In this document: positions 7,411-13,080 of the stretch, one piece after another
How positions within the stretch are numbered: the stretch's first letter is position 1
Layout of the letters: each line of letters opens with the position of its first letter
DNA from: DATGFK01 sp040007395
Lineage (GTDB): Bacteria > Chloroflexota > Anaerolineae > Aggregatilineales > UBA2796
Assembly (NCBI GenBank): GCA_040007395.1
Contig: JBDTVG010000162.1
Coordinates: 1-13,080, forward strand
Direction: 5' to 3'
Length of the DNA stretch: 13,080 bases
Notes under the pieces: model-generated
The model's database searches: none
Told to the model about the DNA's origin: nothing
The model's input: only the letters and a program-made list of their open reading frames with translations
Made by a program: the position numbers and the translations under genes

Positions 7411-7576
7411 GAGGTATTGGGCGCTTATACTGGAAACACACCGAATCACCGGATACACATTTTGTGCATCCTGCTCTGGACAAAAGGCGGGATTTATTTC
7501 GCAGGCGATAGGGTTCTATCTATTAGATGCTAGCGATTAGGCAAAGCTCAGATTGGGGCGAATCACGCGAGAGGAT

Positions 7577-8281
7577 TCATATATTTTTGTGCAGTTCTAG
7601 TGTCTTCAGGACTCCGATCCGGCTCTTTTCGAGGTGTATAGATTGTGCCATTCGGACTTCTTCGACATCACGCCGCTCGTATGTGCGTAGAATGTCTTCA
7701 TGCTCGATCTGCGTCTCTTGGCTGCGCTTGAGTGCCTCAAGTGATAAAACTCGGACGATCTGCACATGGCTATTCATGGACGCGTAGAAATTCATGATAT
7801 AGGAGTTCCCGCACAATTTGATGAGTGACAGATGGAACATGCCGTCGTACTCACTGTATCGCTGGTAGTCGAAGATATCCTCGGTCACATTCTCCAAAAG
7901 GTGCCGGGTCTGTTCCAATACATGCCACAGTTCAGCAATATTCTGATCCGTAATCCGCGCAACAATTGCCTGAGCAGCCCATTGCTCGATCATCTCACGG
8001 GTGGCGTAGATTTCTTCATATCGGGTGCGATCCAAAGGCGTTACGAAAGTCCCCACGCGGTTGCGGCGTTCCACCAAATCTTCTGTCTCTAAGCGTGTAA
8101 GTGCTTCTACCACAGGCATTCTGCTAATACCGAGTTCGTCGGCAAGTGCATTGATATCCAATTTGGCTCCTGCCGGAAAGCGACGTTCAATAATCCGCTT
8201 TTTCAAGATGGTGTAGACCTGCTCATTAATCGACGTATAATGAACAATCTCCGACTCCGAATTTTCGTAGGGTTTTGCCAT
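7577..8281 (-). CDS. GntR-family transcriptional regulator, FadR subfamily (FCD domain)
   Basis: The 234-residue regulator has an N-terminal winged helix (about 16-80): VYTILKKRIIERRFPAGAKL, then the recognition region LADELGISRMPVVEALTRLE and the wing RNRVGTFV. The C-terminal all-helical FCD ligand domain (about 87-226) carries the family's metal/ligand set: Asp146 and His150 (DGMFH), His194 (HEDIL) and His216 (IHLE). Such proteins usually repress transport or catabolic genes until a sugar acid or related carboxylate binds. It lies upstream of the sugar transporter operon on the same strand, so it is the likely controller, though its ligand is unknown. The ATG at 8281 has only a weak ribosome binding site. 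A near-consensus promoter with an imperfect dyad over its -35 box hints at self-regulation. Confidence 0.93.
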   Translation of the reverse strand: MAKPYENSESEIVHYTSINEQVYTILKKRIIERRFPAGAKLDINALADELGISRMPVVEALTRLETEDLVERRNRVGTFVTPLDRTRYEEIYATREMIEQWAAQAIVARITDQNIAELWHVLEQTRHLLENVTEDIFDYQRYSEYDGMFHLSLIKLCGNSYIMNFYASMNSHVQIVRVLSLEALKRSQETQIEHEDILRTYERRDVEEVRMAQSIHLEKSRIGVLKTLELHKNI

Positions 8282-8364
8282 TTGGGTTTCCCAGTGTTTC
8301 TGAGGAATTAGCAGGTATTGCGAGTTCGCCAGCGTTTTAATTAGAATACAACATTATTGCTGCA

Positions 8365-8393
8365 ATCATAATATCTGGCATTTTAGATGTCAA
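8365..8393 (-). promoter_or_regulatory. Near-consensus sigma-70 promoter of the GntR regulator gene
   Basis: On the minus strand TTGACA (8388-8393) is followed after exactly 17 bases by TATGAT (8365-8370), 11 of 12 consensus positions. The leader would be about 75-80 bases. An imperfect dyad of ATGTCAAAA (8387-8395) and TTTTACAT (8404-8411) overlaps the -35 box and is a candidate autoregulatory site. Confidence 0.7.
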
Positions 8394-8467
8394 AATATAA
8401 ATCTTTTACATGACGAATCTATTCTGTCTGCAAAATGTTTTTTTTCGTTTCCTAATGGAAAACTCAA

Positions 8468-8949
8468 TCAAAGAAATGACAGGATCGATAGGCGGGCGTA
8501 GTGCTGCATAAACTCGGTCTGGAATGGCGTTTCGTTCAGAAAAGTGTCAAAGTCCTCGATGAAGCGGTCAAAGACGGACTATTCATGGTTATGACTGATC
8601 GCATCGCGGGCTTGCTCCCAGACGTGTGCTTGCGGGTTCTAATCGGGATAGGTTGGCGGAAACTAGAGCAGTTCCAAACGGGGATTCTCATGGGGCAATT
8701 GGTCAATGGCTGGGCCAAAATGCTAAGGGCACGGTCGAACAACAGAAGCATAGCTTGGGTGGAAAACAGCAGAAGTAGCAACGGATAAAATTGGCAGCGA
8801 CCGCGCTGGTTCGCACCGGTCGTGCCATGGCACGACCGGTGCGAACCACAAGTGCTCCGTAGCAGTGAAGAGGGTCACGCTGTGGACTCACCCACACGGT
8901 GGGTGGTTATCCAACAGGGGTATAGACGCAGGTGAGAGTCGCCTGAAAA
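8468..8949 (-). pseudogene. Decayed IS630-family transposase (catalytic part)
   Basis: Four minus-strand pieces in shifting frames read as one IS630 catalytic domain. First comes SGDSHLRLYPCW, holding the likely first Asp, near 8910-8949. Next, in another frame, is VWVSPQRDPLHCYGALVVRTG and on to AANFIR. A third frame gives LLLLLFSTQAMLLLFDRA with the likely second Asp. A last frame gives HFGPAIDQLPHENPRLELL, FPPTYPD and NPQAHVWEQARDAISHNHE, through to the end. The usual NPQEHVW reads NPQAHVW (GCA, 8627-8629), so the third catalytic acid is lost. In-frame TAG codons lie at 8723 (expected Trp), 8663 (expected Trp), 8639 (expected Leu) and 8579 (expected Tyr), plus-strand positions. The N-terminal DNA-binding part is not recognisable. 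The element is inactive. Confidence 0.8.
8807..8848. repeat. Perfect 42-bp palindrome without spacer
   Basis: Twenty-one-base arms meet at a central CCATGG (centre between 8827 and 8828) with no mismatch and no loop. The arms are G+C-rich and contain CACCGGT and its reverse complement. It lies inside the IS630 remnant, in a stretch that still reads as transposase-like sequence. No T-run follows, so it is not an intrinsic terminator. It could extrude as a cruciform, be an inserted palindromic unit, or be a local inverted duplication formed during decay of the element. Confidence 0.9.
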
Positions 8950-9203
8950 GATACTCCCATTTCCTTCCGCATCAGGGGATTGGGCAACACATCCCAGTCC
9001 CGTTGCCAAACGAAATCACACCGAAATTGCGCGCTGGTCAAGTCCACTCCGTTCCCATCTTGGGCGGTTTGCATCATTGCTACCGACTGGCTGCCTGAGG
9101 CGGGATTCTTGGCTGAGATGTGTTAAGTTGTCGGCACAGCCCCCTCCTGTTTCAGGTGACTACCCCATGGCGGGTGTTGAATTATAGACGAATGTTTTAA
9201 CTG
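8950..9203. other. Unexplained intergenic stretch next to the IS630 remnant
   Basis: This part probably once held the N-terminal half of the IS630 transposase, because it continues upstream of the recognisable part on the minus strand. I could not identify any residues of it with confidence. No supported gene or RNA was found. Confidence 0.35.
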
Positions 9204-9227
9204 ACTCACCTTACGCAGAAGGTGAGT
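9204..9227 (-). terminator. Stem-loop after ppdK, possible terminator
   Basis: ACTCACC (9204-9210) pairs with GGTGAGT (9221-9227) around a 10-base loop, 9 bases past the ppdK stop. The position suits a transcript end, but the bases after the stem (CAGTTAAAAC on the minus strand) are not a T-run. It may act as a weak terminator or protect the 3' end. Confidence 0.4.
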
Positions 9228-9236
9228 TAACTGATG

Positions 9237-11879
9237 TTACTTATCAATCTTGACCAATGCGCCTTGAGCTATTAATGCGGCTTGAGCCGCTGCAAGTTTG
9301 GCAACTGGTACACGGTATGGTGAGCAGCTTACGTAGTCTAAGCCTACACCATAGAAAAACGTGACACTGGCAGGGTTGCCGCCATGTTCGCCGCAGATAC
9401 CGACTTCCAATGTTGACGACGTTTTCCGCCCACGCTCCGTAGCAATTTGGACCAATTGCCCAACGCCTTCCTGATCGATGGTCTGGAAGGGGTCTTGTGC
9501 GAAGATTTTGCGATCCACATACATGGGTAGGAAGCGTCCAGCGTCATCACGGCTCAAACCAAGCGTTGTCTGTGTCAGGTCGTTCGTACCAAAGCTGAAG
9601 AACTCGGCGACCTCAGCAATCTTATCGGCGACCAACGCTGCACGTGGCAGTTCGATCATCGTACCAATCTTGTAATCCAGCTTGATATTATTGGTAGCCT
9701 GAATGTCTTCGGCAACGCGACGTACCAAGTCAGCTTGGAGTTTCAGTTCAGCAACAGTGGAAACCAGTGGGATCATTACTTCAGGATGGACGGTGATGCC
9801 TTCACGTTGGACAGCCACCGCCGCATTGAAGATCGCGCGGGCTTGCATCTCCGTGATCTCAGGATAGAGAATTCCCAAGCGGCAACCACGCAGGCCCAGC
9901 ATTGGATTGGCTTCTTGCAAACTTTCGACGCGCGTTTTGACCTTTTGGAAGCTCAATTCCAGTTTTTCCGCCAGCGCCCGGATTTCAACATTGCCATGTG
10001 GCAGGAACTCATGTAGCGGCGGATCTAATGTGCGGATGATGACCGGCCACCCGTCCATTTCGCGGAACAACCCTTCGAAGTCGCTCTGTTGAAGTGGTTC
10101 GATCTTGGCGAGGGCGGTCTGGCGTTCTTCCAGCGTATCGGCAAGGATCATCTCACGCATTGCGGAAATACGATCTCCCTCGAAAAACATATGCTCTGTA
10201 CGGCACAACCCGATGCCTTCAGCGCCAAACGCACGGGCAACCTTCGCATCACGCGGGATGTCGGCATTGGCGCGCACACCCATCGTGCGGAATTCATCAG
10301 CCCATGCCATTAAGGTTTCGAAATCGCCCGAAAGGGTTGATTCTACAACCGGGAGCAACCCGACGAAGACCTCACCGGTGCTGCCATCGACGGTTAGCCA
10401 ATCGCCTTTCTTAATTGTGGCCTCACCGAGCACCGCCGTCTGCGTCGCGTAGTTGATATGGAGTTCGGCAACGCCAGCCACACAGGGTTTACCCATTCCC
10501 CGTGCAACAACCGCCGCATGGCTCGTCATGCCACCATGTGCCGTGAGCAATCCTTTGGCTGCGATCATGCCGTGCAAGTCTTCGGGGGTCGTTTCGTTGC
10601 GGATCAAGAGAACCTTCTCGCCATGTTCCGCCATTTTCTCAGCCTCGTCAGGATCAAAAACTGCCTTGCCAGATGCAGCACCTGGTGAAGCAGGCAGCCC
10701 CTTACCTATCGCCTTTACTTCGGCACGCGCCATTGGGTCGAGCATCGGGTGGAGCAATTGATTGAGCGATTCTGCATCTACACGCTGAACAGCAGTGGCG
10801 CGGTCAATTAGCCCTTCCCTAACCATCTCAATGGCAATCCGCACTGCGGCAAAGCCAGTCCGTTTGCCAGTCCGGGTCTGGAGCATCCACAATTTGCCGC
10901 GCTCAATAGTAAATTCGACATCTTGCACATCGGTGTAGTGATTCTCAAGGCGTTGCACAATCTGCTGAAACTGCTCATAGACCTGCGGCATTTCTTGCTT
11001 GAGTTTGGCGATAGGTTGCGGTGTGCGAATGCCCGCGACAACATCTTCGCCCTGCGCATTGACCAGATATTCACCGAATAGTACAGCTTCGCCCGTACTC
11101 GGATTGCGAGTGAAAGCGACACCAGTAGCACTGTCGTTACCCATATTGCCAAAGACCATTGCCTGCACGTTGACGGCGGTACCGAGCGTATCGGAAATGT
11201 GATTCAAGCGGCGATAATCGACGGCGCGGCGACCAAACCATGAACGAAAAACAGCCCCAACAGCCTGTCGAAGCTGTTCGTAAGGTTCTTCGGGGAATTC
11301 GGCCCCAGTTTCATCGTAAACGATCTGTTTGAAGGTGTCGCATAGTTTGATCAGTTCATCGGTGGACAGGTCGGAATCTTGACGGCTACCTTTGATACGG
11401 GCCAACGCACGCTCGAACTTATTGCCATCCACGCCCAGCACAATTTTGCCGAAAAGCTGAATGAAGCGTCGGTACGCATCGTAGGCAAATCGTGGGTTCT
11501 GAGTCTGATCCGCCAGTCCGCCCAGTGTTTGCTGATTCAAGCCGAGATCCAAGACGGTATCCATCATCCCCGGCATAGAGAACTTCGCACCGCTGCGGAC
11601 TGAAATGAGGAGCGGATTCTGAGCGTCGGCAAAGCGTCGGCCTGTTTTTTCTTCAATTGTGCTAACCGCGGCGAGAACTTGATCCCATAACCCATCAGGA
11701 AGATTTTTTCTGGCCTCGTAATAAGCGTTGCACGCTTCTGTGGTGATCGTAAAGCCGGGGGGAACCGGAATGCCGATCCGTGCCATCTCTGCTAACCCTG
11801 CCCCTTTTCCGCCGAGCAGATCACGCATCTCAGCGTTGCCTTCCTCAAACAAATATACCCATTTCTTATTTTTAGCCAT
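9237..11879 (-). CDS. ppdK: Pyruvate, phosphate dikinase
   Basis: The 880-residue cytoplasmic enzyme interconverts pyruvate + ATP + phosphate and PEP + AMP + diphosphate. The N-terminal ATP-grasp part (about 1-345) includes LLGGKGAGLAEM (21-32), ISVRSGAKFSMPGMMDT (92-108) and FTRNPSTGE (256-264). The swivelling phosphohistidine domain has GGMTSHAAVVARG (449-461), with catalytic His454 and neighbouring Thr452, the residue controlled by RP-type regulators in some organisms. The C-terminal PEP/pyruvate barrel (about 530-880) has GIGLCRTEHMF (555-565), MIELPRAAL (741-749), SFGTNDLTQTTLG (762-774) and VGICGEHGGNP with catalytic Cys829. Length and motifs are complete. AAGGAG precedes the ATG at good spacing. 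It may serve gluconeogenesis or diphosphate-linked glycolysis. No regulatory-protein gene is visible, and the gene appears to stand alone between hypE and an IS remnant. Confidence 0.98.
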   Translation of the reverse strand: MAKNKKWVYLFEEGNAEMRDLLGGKGAGLAEMARIGIPVPPGFTITTEACNAYYEARKNLPDGLWDQVLAAVSTIEEKTGRRFADAQNPLLISVRSGAKFSMPGMMDTVLDLGLNQQTLGGLADQTQNPRFAYDAYRRFIQLFGKIVLGVDGNKFERALARIKGSRQDSDLSTDELIKLCDTFKQIVYDETGAEFPEEPYEQLRQAVGAVFRSWFGRRAVDYRRLNHISDTLGTAVNVQAMVFGNMGNDSATGVAFTRNPSTGEAVLFGEYLVNAQGEDVVAGIRTPQPIAKLKQEMPQVYEQFQQIVQRLENHYTDVQDVEFTIERGKLWMLQTRTGKRTGFAAVRIAIEMVREGLIDRATAVQRVDAESLNQLLHPMLDPMARAEVKAIGKGLPASPGAASGKAVFDPDEAEKMAEHGEKVLLIRNETTPEDLHGMIAAKGLLTAHGGMTSHAAVVARGMGKPCVAGVAELHINYATQTAVLGEATIKKGDWLTVDGSTGEVFVGLLPVVESTLSGDFETLMAWADEFRTMGVRANADIPRDAKVARAFGAEGIGLCRTEHMFFEGDRISAMREMILADTLEERQTALAKIEPLQQSDFEGLFREMDGWPVIIRTLDPPLHEFLPHGNVEIRALAEKLELSFQKVKTRVESLQEANPMLGLRGCRLGILYPEITEMQARAIFNAAVAVQREGITVHPEVMIPLVSTVAELKLQADLVRRVAEDIQATNNIKLDYKIGTMIELPRAALVADKIAEVAEFFSFGTNDLTQTTLGLSRDDAGRFLPMYVDRKIFAQDPFQTIDQEGVGQLVQIATERGRKTSSTLEVGICGEHGGNPASVTFFYGVGLDYVSCSPYRVPVAKLAAAQAALIAQGALVKIDK

Positions 11880-12114
11880 GTTGTTTCTCCTTATGGCAAA
11901 TTACGAAAAGTAGTTATGAAATTTGGCGCATTGCTTATTTGAGGATAAGGCGAAAGCGGTACTTACTGTAGTACAAAATGTCAGAAAAATTTACGCTGAT
12001 TGTCAGCTATTTTTCCATACGGTGAGGCAATAAACAGGCAAAACAATACCGACCAGATCATACTCACGATCTGTTACAAAAAAGAGGTCATTTACGAGGC
12101 GGAATTTGCTTATA
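11880..12114 (-). promoter_or_regulatory. hypE-ppdK intergenic region
   Basis: This 235-base gap must hold the end of the hyp transcript and probably the ppdK promoter. CAGATC/GATCTG (12054-12073) forms a 6-bp stem with an 8-base loop not far after the hypE stop; the bases beyond it are only mildly T-rich. On the minus strand TTGCCT-N16-TATGGA is a mediocre promoter candidate. GTACT/AGTAC with a 6-base loop occurs near 11969-11984. None is strong alone. Confidence 0.35.
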
Positions 12115-13080
12115 TCAACAAATGCGCGGAAGCTGTTCTCCACTAATCATATCGACGATTCGATTTGCGCCGATAGCACTACGCATAGTTACCATGCTGT
12201 CTTCATCGGATTCAACCTTCCCGATGATGGTGGCTCCGTTCGCGCCGTCTTGAGCACGTAGGATAGCTAGAGCACGCTCGGCATCCTGCTCGGCAATGAA
12301 AGCGACAAACCGCCCTTCATTGGCAACGTACAAGGGATCAAGGCCAAGAATTTCGCACGCGCCGCGTACATCTTCGCGCACTGGGATCGCCCTTTCGTCA
12401 ATGTGTATGTGCTTGCTGCTGGCTTGTGCGATCTCGACTAAAGCGCTGGCAAGACCGCCGCGAGTCAGATCGCGCATACAATGGATTTCTACCCCTGTGT
12501 CAAGCAGGCTGAATACCAGATCGGTGAGTGGTGTACAATCGCTCTCGATGACACTTTCAAAAGCCAGCCCTTCGCGGGCAGCCATAATCGCCATGCCGTG
12601 TCGTCCAATGTCGCCAGAGAGCAAGATAACATCTCCGGTTTGTACGCTTTGTGGCGAAATAACTTGCTGATGACTGATAATCCCGATTCCCGCCGTATTG
12701 ATAAAAAGCTGGTCACCCTTGCCGCGATCCACGACTTTTGTATCCCCTGTCACGATCTGTACACCCGCTGCTTGTGCGGTGCGCTGCATGGATTGGATAA
12801 CTTGCCAGAGGGTTTCCATTGGCAGCCCCTCTTCGATAATGAGCGCCACACTCAGGAAAGCTGGACGCGCCCCACACATCGCCAAGTCGTTGACCGTTCC
12901 AGTGATCGCCAGCTTGCCAATATCCCCACCCGGAAAAAAGAGAGGTTTTACGACATAGGAGTCAGTGGTAAAGGCCAATTGACCCTGCTGGGGCGGTAGT
13001 ATTGCGCCGTCATGGCGTGCTTCGAGCAAAGCGTTTTTGAAAGTCGGCACGAACATGCGCTCGATCAATTGGTGGGTCAA
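12115..13080 (-). CDS. hypE: Hydrogenase maturation protein HypE (5' end outside the window)
   Basis: HypE dehydrates the carbamoyl group that HypF places on its C-terminal cysteine, giving the thiocyanate that becomes the CN ligands of the NiFe-hydrogenase active site (with HypC and HypD). Visible motifs, counted from the window edge, are FTTDSYVVKPLFFPGGDIGK (37-56), GTVNDLAMCGARP (61-73), the ATP-site TGDTKVVDRGK (111-121) and FINTAGIG (126-133), all of the AIR-synthase/PurM fold. The protein ends in PRIC, so the essential terminal cysteine is present. About 15-30 N-terminal residues, including the glycine-rich start before HQLIE, lie beyond 13080. The first visible codon is TTG, read as an internal Leu rather than a start. 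Other hyp genes would be expected to the right, on the same strand. Confidence 0.96.
   Translation of the reverse strand: MTHQLIERMFVPTFKNALLEARHDGAILPPQQGQLAFTTDSYVVKPLFFPGGDIGKLAITGTVNDLAMCGARPAFLSVALIIEEGLPMETLWQVIQSMQRTAQAAGVQIVTGDTKVVDRGKGDQLFINTAGIGIISHQQVISPQSVQTGDVILLSGDIGRHGMAIMAAREGLAFESVIESDCTPLTDLVFSLLDTGVEIHCMRDLTRGGLASALVEIAQASSKHIHIDERAIPVREDVRGACEILGLDPLYVANEGRFVAFIAEQDAERALAILRAQDGANGATIIGKVESDEDSMVTMRSAIGANRIVDMISGEQLPRIC

Larger units (their letters stand above)
7105..7576 (-). promoter_or_regulatory. Intergenic region and long leader of the sugar transporter operon
   Basis: No gene is supported in this 472-base gap between the regulator's stop and the binding-protein start. 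It holds the operon promoter, a 16-bp palindrome and a predicted leader of about 270 bases. An unused Shine-Dalgarno match, AGGAGGT (minus strand, 7187-7193), has no start codon at usable distance. A 9-bp stem with a 3-base loop and one G-U pair (7451-7471) lies about 106 bases after the regulator's stop and could end or process its transcript, although no T-run follows. Confidence 0.5.

Noticed and set aside
7322..7540. Plus-strand open frame of 72 codons in the regulator-transporter gap
   Set aside because: It spans the promoter and operator candidates of the transporter operon and has no ribosome binding site or recognisable motif.
8501..8788. Plus-strand open frame of 95 codons
   Set aside because: It is the antisense shadow of the decayed IS630 transposase. 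The minus strand gives clear family motifs, while this frame gives none.
10089..10452. Several overlapping plus-strand frames of 74-115 codons opposite ppdK
   Set aside because: They are shadows of a fully conserved 880-residue gene on the minus strand and carry no independent motifs.
12296..12999. Plus-strand open frames of up to 172 codons opposite hypE
   Set aside because: The minus strand encodes a clear HypE with its terminal Cys. The plus-strand frames have no recognisable domain or ribosome binding site.

Overview
The window looks like chromosomal DNA of a member of Chloroflexota, probably Anaerolineae-like. This is an inference. The strongest hint is the Thr/Pro/Ala-rich linker (residues about 30-46, with repeated ATP motifs) directly after the signal peptide of the sugar-binding protein, a style common in that phylum. 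Moderate G+C, a CUT2 sugar transporter, pyruvate phosphate dikinase, a hydrogenase-maturation gene and decayed transposases fit, but none is diagnostic. No rRNA, tRNA, CRISPR array or intact mobile element was seen.

Layout. 1-373: a possible small zinc-ribbon protein (+). 374-1324: an ECF sigma factor with its zinc-binding anti-sigma partner, a two-gene unit (-) with its own promoter. 1595-2590: a BadF/BcrA-type (N-acetylglucosamine kinase-like) sugar kinase (+), divergent from the sigma gene. 2591-3396: an AT-rich gap, then a decayed IS4-superfamily transposase (+) whose last recognisable codons abut or overlap the stop of the next gene. 3390-8281: a CUT2 (ribose/galactose-type) sugar ABC transporter operon (-), in the order binding protein, duplicated ATPase, permease. 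A FadR-type GntR regulator (-) with its own promoter lies upstream. 8468-9236: a decayed IS630-family transposase (-) holding a perfect 42-bp palindrome, then unexplained sequence. 9237-11879: pyruvate phosphate dikinase (-). 12115-13080: hypE (-), cut by the window edge at its 5' end.

How the parts work together. The GntR/FCD protein probably controls the transporter. The transporter promoter (TTGACA-N17-TATTCT) is followed at about +13 by a perfect 16-bp palindrome suited to a GntR dimer. A 15-bp-stem hairpin between the binding-protein and ATPase genes probably helps keep binding protein in excess. The transporter substrate is not identifiable because no catabolic enzyme is attached. The operon ends at an IS remnant, so downstream genes may have been lost. 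ppdK (pyruvate/PEP interconversion) and hypE (NiFe-hydrogenase CN ligand synthesis) suggest anaerobic or hydrogen-linked metabolism.

I found no clearly new biological system. The points most worth a second look are the 42-bp palindrome, the promoter/operator architecture of the sugar operon, the altered phosphate-binding motif of the kinase, and the fact that every in-frame stop in both transposase remnants is TAG.
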